Notes under the pieces: generated by a model | The model's database searches: none | Told to the model about the DNA's origin: nothing | The model's input: the letters and a program-made list of their open reading frames with translations, nothing else | Part shown: one piece after another, positions 1 to 10,442 of the stretch | How positions within the stretch are numbered: position 1 is the first letter of the stretch | Layout: each line of letters starts with the position of its first letter | Program-made: the position numbers and the translations under genes | NCBI RefSeq assembly: GCF_000143415.4 | Contig: NW_003314384.1 | Coordinates: 63,554-127,553, forward strand | Source: Selaginella moellendorffii | Taxonomy: Eukaryota; Streptophyta; Lycopodiopsida; Selaginellales; Selaginellaceae | Direction: 5' to 3' | DNA length: 64,000 nucleotides

Positions 1-67
1 GGCGAATATGCACTGTGTGTGCAGCGGATCTTAGCAGCAAGGCTACTCTGCCACTTACAGTTGGAGA

Positions 68-410
68 GTGGCACTGAAATCTCCCGGGACGCCAAGTGGG
101 CTGCGTGTGGGTGGCAGAGTGGGCGGCAAAGTTGGTGGCGAAGTTACAAACTGGGTGTGTCTTGAAGTGGACGCCGATGCACATGAGCGCGATGCAAGCG
201 CGAGTGTGATGCAAGCGCGAGTGGATGCCGATGCACACGAGAAACCTGTAGAGAAGGTAGATGAGCGCGAATGTGAGCGTGATCGCGAGTGGGAGCGCGA
301 TGCGAGCGTGAGTACGATGCAAAACCTAACCTCACACGCGCGAAATGTCACGACGGTTAGTAATCCCGCAACGTCATCATTCCTCGGACTTGGGCGCCAC
401 CATTAATTTC
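68..410. repeat. GC-rich degenerate short-period repeat
   Basis: The stretch repeats variants of GCGAGTG, GATGCAAGCG and GAGCGCGATGC. Several overlapping open frames on both strands are made only of Arg, Ser, Asp, Ala and Glu, which is what an untranslated short-period repeat produces. I do not call a gene here. Confidence 0.6.
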
Positions 411-505
411 TGAATCGCCGCGCGCATGCATGCACATGAAATCCAAAAGAAATCCGCAACGTCATCATTCCTCGGACTGCATGCATGCGAAATCCAAAAG
501 AAAGA
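364..505 (+). repeat. Imperfect tandem duplication with about 90-bp unit
   Basis: The block CGCAACGTCATCATTCCTCG occurs near 367 and again near 456. A second shared block (CATGCATG, then GAAATCCAAAAGAAA) occurs near 424 and again near 479. The order of the blocks is the same in both copies, so this is a short direct duplication. Confidence 0.7.
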
Positions 506-983
506 TCATGATTGGGATATCATTTAATACCCTCGCTATATTTATACCATACATGATTGGATATTCCAAAGCATCTTGTATTTCCAAAAATGCTAGATGT
601 TCAGCTAAATAAAGAATGGTATACAATGTCCTTCTTGATGACCCTGCAAAGAAGCATCTCGATCGGACATCACATGAGACCACACGAGCCTTACAATGTT
701 TTAGGGGCATTTGCCATAGATCCGACCGTTATTTTGCTCTAAGATTTTACAGTTTGGTGTGCATTGACTTTTCTATCAACACTGCAAAGGGACATCACAA
801 TCAGATGCGGAATCACAAGAAACTAACTTCACTAACTCTAGTTTCACCAAGATCTACATAAGGAGTTATGAAATGAAAGGACCCTCTCTATTGAAATGTG
901 TTTATGGTCCTAAGGGCATTATGACATATCAAAGGATTTTGCATCAAGTTCTATATTTGCATGTTTATCAAGCTACTGAATTG

Positions 984-1003
984 CTAAACCCTAAACCCTA
1001 AAC
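984..1003 (+). repeat. Interstitial telomere-like tract
   Basis: Between two and three copies of the plant telomere heptamer CCCTAAA lie in tandem here. The tract is short and is not beside an obvious promoter. It may be a chance or repair-derived interstitial telomeric repeat, or a telo-box relic. Confidence 0.6.
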
Positions 1004-1340
1004 ATGTGGCAAATGCTGCGTGAAGAAAGATGCCCTTTCTGGGCAAATGCTGTAAGAGGTAGATGCCGAGCAAATGTATCTCAGGCTAGCGAAGGGGACA
1101 AACGAAAGCTAGCTATAAACATGACGGGATGCAAATAGATTACTAGGCTGGTCCTGCGAAAATCAAAAACCATAATTCAAAACATTGAAAATGCAAAAAG
1201 AAAGGTTTATAATGTTTTTGAATTTTAAGCAACCAAAGGAATGTAAGTAGGGCATGTGTTTGTAAGTTTAAAAATGCCTCAACCACTTAAATTCCCAAGT
1301 AAATAAAGCTGTTTCTATTTTTGGTACAGATAAACTTTAT

Positions 1341-2216
1341 AGCGTGTGGGCTCATGCAATTTTGAACCCAAAAATGCACCAAAAAATGCTCGACTAGCAT
1401 TATTCTTTGAATGGCGTGTGGCCTTATATTGCCATAAATGGACGTACACACACAGCATAATTATTCCTTTATACGGCGAATAATCTTGGCGCGGATCGCT
1501 GACATGGCATGGCAAAGTTCGAATCACTGACATGGCACAGCTGGATCGAGGCAAGGACATGATGTGACAAAGTTCAACCTCCGACAGCAAAGTCTAGAAG
1601 CTACTCAGTTTGAAATTTGTCAGAGGAATCATAAGATCTGGTTTGTTAGAGGATTTGATGTGACGTTCAAGCGTGTGTTATTTTTGAATTCTCGAACTCA
1701 TTCCTAGGTCTATCATTTTTGTGCGCCGTGTTCTTGGTTCCGCTGAGCGCAGTGAGCGCTGCTTGTGTAAGCGGCGTTGTGAGCTGTGGTTTATGCGTCT
1801 ACAAGCGGTTGCGGCATTGCAAGCGCCATTGCGAGCGGCAGTTTATGCGAGTGGCAATTTGTGCGAGCGGCGCTACGAGCAGTTGCGGTGTTGCAAGCGG
1901 CGCTACGAGTAGTTGCGGTGTTGCGAGCGGCACTGTCTTTGGTGTGGCTACCGCTTCCTCTTGATATTCGGCACTTGTGCTTCCTGGTATGTTCACCATG
2001 GAATGGCTTAGGACCACATTTAGAAATGGCATGAGGCCACATGCCATCTTGGGCCCTTGCAATTTCATGGCTAGCGTATTGTCATGTATGTTTTTACTTG
2101 CCTGCAGCTGTGTGTATATCAAGATGGCATGAGGCCTCATGCCAATTTTGTGAATGCGAAATTTCACGTGGGTGTCAATAGCATGTTTGAATAATGGCAT
2201 GTGGCCTCATGCTATT
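1341..2216. repeat. Left cluster of palindromic repeats
   Basis: Near-palindromes with half-site AATGGCATGAGG followed by its reverse complement lie at about 1341-1361, 1411-1435, 2026-2047, 2124-2146 and 2193-2216. The copies at 2026 and 2124 are nearly perfect; the others carry one to four changes, often WGG for AGG or GCGTG for GCATG. They could fold into hairpins or be binding sites for a dimeric protein such as the transposase encoded just downstream. Confidence 0.75.
1730..1960. repeat. Minisatellite-like GCGAGCGGC / GTTGCGGTG repeat
   Basis: Units such as GAGCGGCGCTACGAGCAG and AGTTGCGGTGTTGC recur with small changes. All six frames are largely open but low in complexity. No coding call is made. 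The repeat lies within the left flank of the probable transposon described at 1341-6806. Confidence 0.6.
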
Positions 2217-2297
2217 GAGGTTGTTTGGTATGTTATGATTTAGGCCATTCTCCAATCATTTTTTGTATGGTCTTAACTTCTTTTCTGCACTTTCAGA

Positions 2298-5200
2298 ATG
2301 GCCTTCAGGGTTGGGGAAAAGGTTTACATTTTGAATGGTGGGAAGAGAGTTGCAAAAGGGACCCTTGTGTCTATGGATTGGAACTTTGCTATACACTGTC
2401 AAAGGCTTGGGGAAGGCAATGCTGCTGTATCAGTAGAGACTGTCTTCGATGGGAATGTGGTCGCTATTGAACGAGGAGAGATGGTCGTCGTGGTAAATGT
2501 TGTTGTTGCCTTGAAAAATCTTTAGAAGAAAGCAGATGTTGGGGACAACGCAAGTGCGACGCATGTTCCCTCCGTGGATCTTAAGAACCATGCTACATGG
2601 ATTCAGGCAAAGGTGTTTCTAAACAACCCCGAGGGGGAGGTGGTAGCTGAGGGCTTAGCCACAGTTATCGATCCAAGAGATGCGATTGCTAATCAAGAAT
2701 TGGGCTGGGATGATATTGGAGTTGCGATTTTAGAGGTTGTTGACACAGAAGAAAACAGTCTGACTATTGGAAGCATTGTGTGGTGGAAATTGAGGCAATT
2801 AGTGTTTGAGAATGTGAAGGATTCACAATCAAACACCACTACAACTGATGACAGAACATCTCTTCATGGGAAAAGAAAGTACACCTTCCTAAAGCGCAGC
2901 CAAAGGGATCTGAGCAATGAACCGAAAAGGCAGAAAATGGCAATGGAGGTTCGAATGGTCTCGACAGTTGCTTGTTGCAAGAGGAGGTGCTGTCAACATG
3001 TTGATTGGGATGCTATTGAAGAGGAGAGAGCAAGATACAAGACATTGTCCTGGAAGGCAGCTCGCAATTTTGTGTATGAGGCATTACGGTCATCTGTTGA
3101 TGCTTCAGAACATCAGGTGGGGGGCATGGTCTTCCAGAGGGGTTTGGTCTACATGAAGGCATGGAGAATCATTTATGGAGTCCCTCGAACCACATTCTAC
3201 AGAATCAAAACTGAGTTCGAGGAACAAAGGGTTCAACAGGCAGTCCAAGGGAACGACGGTACGCACAAAACCAGGGGTCATGTTGTATATGGAGAGGCAA
3301 TCTTCAAGAGGTTTGTCGAGACATGTAGCGAGCAGCAACCACATAAAACCTGCCTCTTGGAAGATGGAACACGAGACACCCAACGAGTTCTCCCTTCCAT
3401 GTATACCAAGGGGGCCATATTGGAAGATGTGAATCGGGAACTCCAGAGTAATGGCTACAAGAAGCTGAGCCAATCTAGATTTAGTAGATTGTGGAGCAAC
3501 AGGTTCAAGGATGTGAATATAGGAAAGTACTCCAGCTTTTCAAAGTGTGACGAGTGCACTGCTATCAAAATGGCTTTGTCGAAGAATTCTTGCAGCGCTC
3601 AAGAGCGAGAGACGTTGGTTAGAAGGCGGCTCGACCACAACATCGAGCAGAGAACCTGCAGGACTGCATATTATCATAACAGGATTCTCTCCATGGAGAG
3701 ACTTGACTCTTACCTCTGCATCATCCATGACAAAATGGACCAGAAAAAGACATGCTTACCTCGACTTAATCCTGCCTCCAAGGCAATCTCTTCATCCATG
3801 CAGCTGCCTGTGTCTCTGTTTGGCATAATCGCTCATGGGCATGGTGCCCAGAACTATGGGAACTTCTTTGTACCTCTATGGGGTGGCAGGGGTGCAAACA
3901 TGATGATTGCGTCCCTAGCAAAACACTTAAGATCTCTGCAAAGTGCGCAGACTGAGCTGAACGGCCAACCCTTGCATAAGGCCCTTGTCGATCGAACCCC
4001 ATACAAGGTTCAGCTGGAGGAGGAGCAAAGGCTTGCAGTATTGCGTGGGGCCCCATGCCATCCCAGTGAATATGTTGGCCGTCAGATTGTAGGGTTATCA
4101 CGTGAGGCCTCATGCCATTCCGACGAGGCTGGTCGCCCGGTGAATGCACAGCCTCATCCAAACGAAGCAGAATCTCAAGGAAGTTCTTGCGGCTGATGTG
4201 GCCTTCCACCCCATCTTCTGCTCCAAACAGACAATACTGGCAGTGAGAACAAAAACATGTACCTCTTCGCGTACTTGGCGATGCTTGTTGCCAAAGGCAT
4301 ATTTGAAACGGTTACACTTGGCTTTCTCATGGTTGGGCATACTCATGAAGACGTCGATGCCATGTTCAGTCACCTGGCAGAGTCCCTCCGGCAATCTAAT
4401 GTCCTCACCCTCCCACAACTCTACGATGAATTCCAAAATTACATCAAAGGCACTGTTGAAGCTGCACTTGTGACAGAGGTTCCAGAATTTAAGGGGTTTG
4501 TAAAAGGCTACATCAGGGACGGATCCGAAACGTTGATTGGCCACTCCAAGCCTCTTCAGTTTCATTTCAGCATGCGTGATGGTGCTCCAGTGATGAGGTA
4601 CAAGATGAGAGAATGGGACACAGTGTGGCTGCCAGTGGACGGCATTGAACTCTTCAAGAGAGATCCCATAACTAGGGAACCTATGATTCCTCAGGGTTCC
4701 CCACGGCCGATGCACCCGGATGGACTCAAAGACCAGGAAAGTATAGTGGCCGGGATTAGACAGCATATTGCCTTCTGGAAGAGGGGGTTGGTGTTTGGTG
4801 GAGAATCCTATTTTAAGAGGTGCAAGCCTTTGCTCGAATACTGGGAGAAGATTATATCTGCTATTCAAAATGGGCCGGTTGTATATGAAGAATTGGAAGA
4901 GTCCTTTTGGCCAGAACCCAGAGCACCAGATAGTAGTGGAACAATGTCCTCTGGAAATGTAGTGACAGATAACGATATTGAGGATCACTATTGTGGGCCG
5001 AGGAACAAGAAGCCAGATTCAGCATTCAATCCAGTACAGGTCTGCAAAGGAATGGTCGTGCTTGTCAAACCCAGTAATAAAAAACAAATGATATGGGTGG
5101 GGCGCTGCATCACTGATGCAGAGGAGGATGCGGAAACTAACTCCTTCAATGTAACTGTGGAGTGGTTCAAGCCAAGTTCCGGATATACGAAGGATTGCCT

Positions 5201-5366
5201 AGAAAAGAGATGGGTGCTGAATCCAAGGGATCCCAACATGAGCATATCGGTGGATAATGTTGTGCATGGTTGGATGTGGAAGCAGAGTGCCACCATCACC
5301 TTGCCAGACCATGCAAGAGATGCAGCAAGAGCATTCATAACCCGGGTTCAAGGTGAGATTCATTAA
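2298..5366 (+). pseudogene. Transposase-like gene, DUF8039-like repeats plus DUF7869-type region, two in-frame stops
   Basis: One reading frame runs from ATG 2298 to TAA at 5366 and is broken only by TAG at 2523-2525 and TGA at 4194-4196; there is no frame change. The first 75 residues (GEKVYILNGGKRVAKGTLV) and the segment after the first stop (VFLNNPEGEVVAEGLATV) look like two copies of the DUF8039-type domain of plant transposon proteins. A helical region and a Cys pair (KCDECTAIK) follow. The C-terminal half has IIHDKMDQKKTCLP, QTDNTGSENKN and VGHTHEDVD, each with conserved acidic residues as in an RNase H-like catalytic core; that catalytic reading is inference. About 180 nt between TPYKV and LLQTDN (roughly 4010-4220) look like an insertion or an unrecognised intron and contain two of the palindromes. 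Either the gene is inactivated, or it needs splicing and readthrough. Confidence 0.7.
4043..4119. repeat. Two palindrome copies inside the transposase frame
   Basis: Copies of the same palindromic motif lie at 4043-4063 and 4099-4119, within the segment that separates two conserved blocks of the transposase-like frame. Their presence there suggests that this segment is inserted or intronic sequence rather than conserved protein. Confidence 0.7.
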
Positions 5367-5400
5367 TATTCCTTTACTAAGTTTCTAATGTATTTTATTT

Positions 5401-5554
5401 CAAGGTGAACAATCCGAATCTGAATCAGAGGAGGCATGATGGCATGTGGCCTTACACCATTCCTAGGTGAGATGATACAAATAACAAGTATAAATTCTTA
5501 GTTGTTCTAGCAAATCTTACTTAAAGTTCAAGGTGAACAAGCCGAATATGAATT
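5401..5554 (+). repeat. Direct repeat CAAGGTGAACAANCCGAAT, with inverted copy at 6783-6806
   Basis: CAAGGTGAACAA followed by a CCGAATCTGAA-like tail occurs at 5401-5424 and 5529-5552, and in inverted orientation at about 6783-6806. A related TTCAAGGTGA sequence lies at the 3' end of the transposase frame near 5348. This is a second repeat family confined to the 3' half of the same element. Confidence 0.65.
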
Positions 5555-6774
5555 TATTGGATTGTTATAACAAATTGCGAGGTGATGGCATGAGGCGATA
5601 TGCCATTTGAGAGTGGTAGCCATTCCTATATGAGGTGAGTGAAATATTTATTAGAAATACCTCATTCAATTGTGCACTTCTAAGTCTTGGTCCACTCAGT
5701 ATTGTTTGCATGTTTCTATTTTAATTCTTTCTCTAAAATGTTATTTAGCATGTGGCTTCATGCCATTGCTCTCCACAATCATGCATTGAATTTTTCTATC
5801 CTTGCATAATACTTCTCCATATATATAGCATGTGCGCACATGTGATATGGTTCATTAGGCCTGATATAGTGTGTGAGGTAAAACAAAGATGATGTGACAT
5901 ATGCATTTACCAATCACACATGCATAAATCTAATAATATGGCGTGTGGCCCATATTAATGGCACATAAACCCATATTGTGGGCTTACGTGCTTTATGTAC
6001 CATCATTCCCTTGCAGCGTGTGTGTTGGTTTCCTTTTATAACACAACGAACTCCATATTTTAGGGTGAAGAGCGTTCTCATGGCAAGCACAAAATCTGTA
6101 AGTGAGGCAGAAAAGGAGACGGAGAAGGAGATAGGTGAAGATGTAGAATATATAAATCTTCCAAACTCCCCGTACTATACTCCAGGTGATCATTTTTCTG
6201 AACAAACGGCAACATTAACAACTATCGAGAACGCCCCAGTAACGTCAAAGACAACAATCCAAAGCAAAACAACTGACCCGGAGAAGGATGATAGTACCGC
6301 TGAGAGTACCAAAAAGGAGGTGTCCACTAGCGCTTAGGCTTATAATGGCATGTGCCCTCATGCCATTTACTTGATCACCAAATACCTTTTTCCCTTTGCA
6401 CTAGTATATCTTAATACCAATCTGAGAAATAGAATGGCATGTGCCCTCAGGCCTTTTACTAAATCACCTTTGAAAGAAATGCAAGCCTCTATGTCGTAAA
6501 AAAAAGGTACTAGAGAAATTCCTTAATAATATGAATGTTATTTAGTTTCATGAAAATACACTAAGGGTCAAATGAGTTAAATGACTTCTCCAGACTAGCA
6601 ATGCCTCTTGCTACACCTTCACAATTAGATTCGTTAGAAAAAGATAACATTGAATAATATCTAAATGTTCTCACCATTAAGTTATATGTCTAGCTAATAG
6701 GAATGACGTTCATCTTGGAAAGCTCACCACACGCTCAATGAACAAACAAATAGTGTGTGCGCGCATGCCATCGC
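5438..6774. repeat. Right cluster of palindromic repeats
   Basis: Copies of the palindrome described at 1341-2216 occur at about 5438-5462, 5583-5607, 5747-5767, 5937-5963, 6343-6366, 6433-6456 and 6753-6774; a weaker one is near 5827. Central bases vary most (AGGCC, TGGCC, TGCCC), while the outer ATGGCATG and CATGCCAT arms are best kept. That pattern points to conservation of dyad symmetry. Confidence 0.75.
6080..6337 (+). CDS. Small acidic Ser/Thr-rich ORF within the transposon
   Basis: An 85-residue frame starts at ATG 6080 (MASTKSVSEAEKETEKEIGE) and is rich in Glu, Lys, Thr and Ser, with no motif I recognise. It lies downstream of the transposase-like frame, on the same strand and between palindrome copies. 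It could be a second protein or a 3' exon of the element, or a chance frame. The evidence is only its length and its position. Confidence 0.25.
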   Translation: MASTKSVSEAEKETEKEIGEDVEYINLPNSPYYTPGDHFSEQTATLTTIENAPVTSKTTIQSKTTDPEKDDSTAESTKKEVSTSA

Positions 6775-7009
6775 TCTTCTTTAGCTTCAGATTCGGCTTG
6801 TTCACCTTGACAATGAGATTTATTATACAACCAGATGGACTCAGTCTGGACACAAAGTCACCACGCTAGTCACCATGCCCCAGATATGTCTAGCCCCTGG
6901 ACAAAAAACATATAATTTCACGTCATTTTCAAATACTTGAAAATTTGTACCTAGTCCCATTTTACTGAATAAATCCCACTTTAACGAAATAGAGCTTAGC
7001 AGTTATTTC

Positions 7010-8247
7010 TGCGGGAACATCATGATGTTCTAGCAGCGGGACATGGTGGGAAGTGAAAGACTCTGGCTTCATTGAAAAAAGGATTTTTCTGGTCTGGTAT
7101 GGAAGGTGATGTAGCGGATTATGTCTGTTTCTGCCCTATATGCCAGCAATGTAAGCGCAGAACTGAGAAGCAGGCTGGAAAGTTGCAGTGTATTCCAGCA
7201 CCGGCATGGTCATTTCAGAGTGTGACACTTGATTTCATCACTTGCTTGCCGAAGTCTAAGGGTTATGATACTTTGATGGTGGTTGTGGATCGGTTGTTGA
7301 AGATTGCACACTTCATTCCAACTGTAGAAACAGTAAATGCGAAACAAGCAGCAAAGCTCTTTTTCCATGAAGTAGTGCGGGTTCATGGTCTTCCTAAAGA
7401 GATGATCTTAGATAGAGATTCGAGGTTTACGGGGAAGTTTTGGGGCACACTATTCCAACTGTTTGGTACCAGGTTGAAATTTAGTATGGCTTATCATCCT
7501 CAAACCGATGGGCAGACTGAACGCATGAATGCTCAAGTTGAGGATTATCTGCGGCACTATGTCGCAGCAGACCAACGTGACTGGGTTGAGCATTTGGATA
7601 CAGTAGAAATTTGTTATAACAACACATTTCACAGCACTATTGGCTGTTCTCCATGGGAGATGCTGCAAGGAAATGCTCATGGGGTCCCTCAACAGATTGT
7701 TGTACCGAAACCAATGACCGGAGTGTTGGTCCTGGCCATTGAGACTTATGTGGAGCAGCTACGCCAAGGTTGGTCTAGAGCTACTGAGGCGATGGGCAAA
7801 GCTCAGGATAAGTATCGACGTGATAAGGATCAACATTGTCGGGATGTATCCTATCAAGTGGGAGATCAAGTGTGGCTATCTTCCCGGAACTTGAACATTA
7901 AGAGATCTTTATCTCAGAAGCTCTTACCGAGATATGTTGGGTATTAGCACGAGTTGGATGAGTTGTCCACTGTACATGATGTGTTTCATGTCAGTTTATT
8001 GGCACCATATCATGTTGATGCAGATCGCTCTATGGACATTCGTCCCCCTCTAGAAGTTGTGAATGGTGACATGGAGTATGAGGTCGAAGCGATTCTCTTG
8101 TCTCACAAAGCTCGTGGTGGTTGTTCAAGGGAATATTTAGTTAAGTGGAAAGGTTACCCAACTTGTGAATCAACTTGGGAACCTCTTAGGAATCTTACCT
8201 ATGCTCGTGAGCTTGTCACAGAGTATGAGAATCGTAATAAATATTAG
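7010..8247 (+). pseudogene. Element A: Ty3/gypsy integrase and chromodomain remnant
   Basis: A retrotransposon pol 3' end begins inside the HHCC zinc finger of integrase (HHDVLAAGH, then CPICQQCK) near 7016. It continues through the catalytic core (DFITCLPKSKGYDTL; LDRDSRF; YHPQTDGQTERMN) and ends in a chromodomain (EYLVKWKGYPTCESTWEPL). Everything upstream (gag, protease, RT, RNase H) is missing. In-frame stops lie at about 7053 (TGA) and 7945-7947 (TAG); apart from these the frame is continuous to 8247. The chromodomain assigns it to the chromovirus branch. It is a dead, 5'-truncated copy. Confidence 0.9.
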
Positions 8248-8843
8248 CTTTTGTAAATCTTGTAATAAATCTTGCAAATTAATAAAGTAATATATTTCTA
8301 TAAATCAAAGTGTCGTTTCTCTCGTTCGTTAGTACTTGGGTCAGTTTTGGCAGGCTGACTTCAGCACTTCAGTGCATGGGTCCAATCCATAACCATGGGG
8401 ATAACTATTATAGACTAATCACAAGTCCCCGCCTCTCTCTCGATGCCTCACTTTTGGAAAAGGGGCGTGGTCGTGTAAACAACTTACTCTTCCAGTTTAT
8501 AATAGTTGTCTAAATCTTCCCGACGGGGTTGATTTCTTGCTCAGGGGTAGTTGGGCCTCTAGCCTTCTCCCTATGTCCCTGCGGGCAGGGATATATCATT
8601 CCTTTGTAAGCCGAGTGGTACTTGGAGCAGCAAGGGTGGCTAGCTCCATTAGTCATTTCCTTGTCGGCGATGGCCGGAGGGTGTCTGAGTCTTAACGTAT
8701 TTGGACGTAGAGGAGAGGTCATTCCATCACTCATTTAAGTCGATGTGTTTCCCACATAGTGTGCTTTCCATTAACTTTCGAAGTTGTTTCCTTAATGGTT
8801 TGCTAGACTCAGGTATGCATCGATGAGGATGTCGATCTTCCCC

Positions 8844-9763
8844 AAGGGGGGGAGAGTGTCACGAATGTGACTTCGGGTATCGAAAGATACTTGTCGGCCA
8901 GTCCTTACGGACACTCTTTCCTTACTGCCATAACGGTAGGAGGTCGGTATAGTTAGTTCCCTTTATCGTTACCACTTGAGCTAGTTGAGAAACTGGCCAA
9001 TGACCTTGCACTTAAATTGGATAAACATAAGGTAGGAACCCTATGTGTTTCTTGTTGAGCATACTCGGCCTGGTTTGAGAAACTCATGTCATTGACTTGC
9101 ACTTGCTAGTATCAAGAACCCCCGCGTATTGAGGTGAATGATAGCTTACCGTGTCTGCCAAACACCCTTGTTATCATGCCCTTAGTGTTAGTCTCATTTC
9201 GGTCCCAAGTGCTATTTATGGAAAGTGTCTAGATTAGCTCATTTGGCATATCTATGGAATGTAGAGATCGGCCTGAACACAATGGTATTTGTTCCGTGTC
9301 CAAATTCGCAATCTAGCGCCATTCCATATTTAGTAAGTTTCAGACTTGTCCCAAATATTAACTCCTGGTACTAAGGGAGGCTTGGGGTGAAAGCCCAAAG
9401 CGTGTGTCTCTCAAAAAGAGGGCCTATGGGGGGGTTCTAAATGTATATTAGGGATAGTGGTTGGAATGTATGTCCGACCACCTGAGACATTAGTTTGGCT
9501 ACCACTGGGCTATGTCGCTCCTTGTTCTGCATCCGGCTTGGGTCTAAGCCCAAGCTCTACGCTGCTCTAGTTGGTGGGGTACCCTCCTCCTCGCATTAGG
9601 CCACCGGTATGCCAAATTTGTGCCAAACATCGTCTGACACCATTTTGCGTGCAGATGCTAGATATGAGGAGCTGGTGCTCGAGGGATTGTACCGGACCCT
9701 TGTTTTGTAGCGCAACCGGCTTGGGGTTCAGCTCAAAATTCAGGTGCGCTACAGCCGAGGACC
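8844..9763 (+). repeat. Element A polypurine tract and probable 3' LTR
   Basis: A purine run (AAGGGGGGGAGAG, about 8844-8856) is followed by TGTCACGAATGTGAC starting at 8857, the usual arrangement of PPT and LTR start in Ty3/gypsy elements. The right end is placed at 9763-9764 because the next base begins the truncated LTR of element B. Part of it (about 9376-9470) matches the element B LTR in inverted orientation, so A and B are related families. The 5' LTR of A was not found. Sequence between 8248 and 8843 is the untranslated 3' part of A. Confidence 0.6.
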
Positions 9764-10442
9764 AATGAGCCGTAAGGTACTCAAGTGGGGCACCACTCTA
9801 CATGAGCTGGGAGCACCGTAGATGGTTTCCCTTCTAGGAGTGGGAGCTACTTTTGAGTACTTTCTTGGGTGGCACCTTTGGCACCACCCGAGTCCATGCT
9901 CACTCCCACCCAAGGCCCCTCAATCCCAGTCTCAACCTCAAGTCAGTTTGGAAGCATCACTGAATTTCCTTCAAGACTAGTTCCTAGACCTCACTATCCC
10001 TAGTATACTTTTGGAACCCCCTGCAGCCCCCCCCGGTCCCCAAGAGACACACGCTTTGGGCTTTCAACACTCGACCTGTATTAGTATTCAAACTCTGTCT
10101 CAGACTCGATCTCGGACTCGATCTTGGACCTGACCTCAGACTCGGTCTTGGACTCAATTTCAGACTCAATCTCAGACCTGATCTTGGACTCAACCTCAGA
10201 CTCAACCTCAGACTCAGTCTCAGACCCAATCTCGGATCTCGAACTCGGTCTCGAACTCGGTCTTAAACTCGGTCTTGGACTTGGTCTCAAACTCGGTCTC
10301 GGAGTCGACCTCAAACTCGATCCCGGACTCTATCTTGAACTCAGTCTTAGAGTTGGTCTTAGACTCAATCTCAGACTCAGTCCCATCCGATGAACTCTTT
10401 ATCATTTCAGTCGTGCTTTTGGGGATCCTTTAGTCTACGACA
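9764..10442 (-). repeat. Element B 3' LTR, truncated
   Basis: From AATGAGCCG at 9764 to CTACGACA at 10442 this segment aligns with 20461-21113. The minus-strand sequence just outside its right end (GACTCCTTGAGG, then TGTCG) fits a polypurine tract followed by an LTR start. The part matching 20013-20460 is absent. Confidence 0.8.
10081..10390. repeat. 12-bp period repeat in the element B LTR
   Basis: Units of the form CTCGGACTCGAT, CTTGGACTCAAT and CTCAGACTCAGT repeat about 25 times with drift. The matching tract in the other LTR is 20775-21055. Long open frames here, made of Asp-Ser or Glu-Ser-Lys, are by-products of the repeat. Confidence 0.8.

Larger units (their letters stand above)
1341..6806 (+). 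mobile_element. Probable DNA transposon, boundaries approximate
   Basis: This interval holds the transposase-like frame at 2298-5366, a small acidic frame at 6080-6337, and all of the roughly 14 copies of a 22-24 bp palindromic repeat I found in the window. The palindrome copies define the approximate limits. I could not identify convincing terminal inverted repeats or a target-site duplication by eye, so the ends are inferred. The coding content (DUF8039-like repeats followed by a DUF7869-type RNase H-like region) resembles plant transposon-derived proteins rather than host genes. Confidence 0.55.

Noticed and set aside
10081-10405. Possible Ser/Asp-rich protein genes in the element B LTR
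   Set aside because: All frames derive from the 12-bp repeat, and the same tract recurs in the other LTR.
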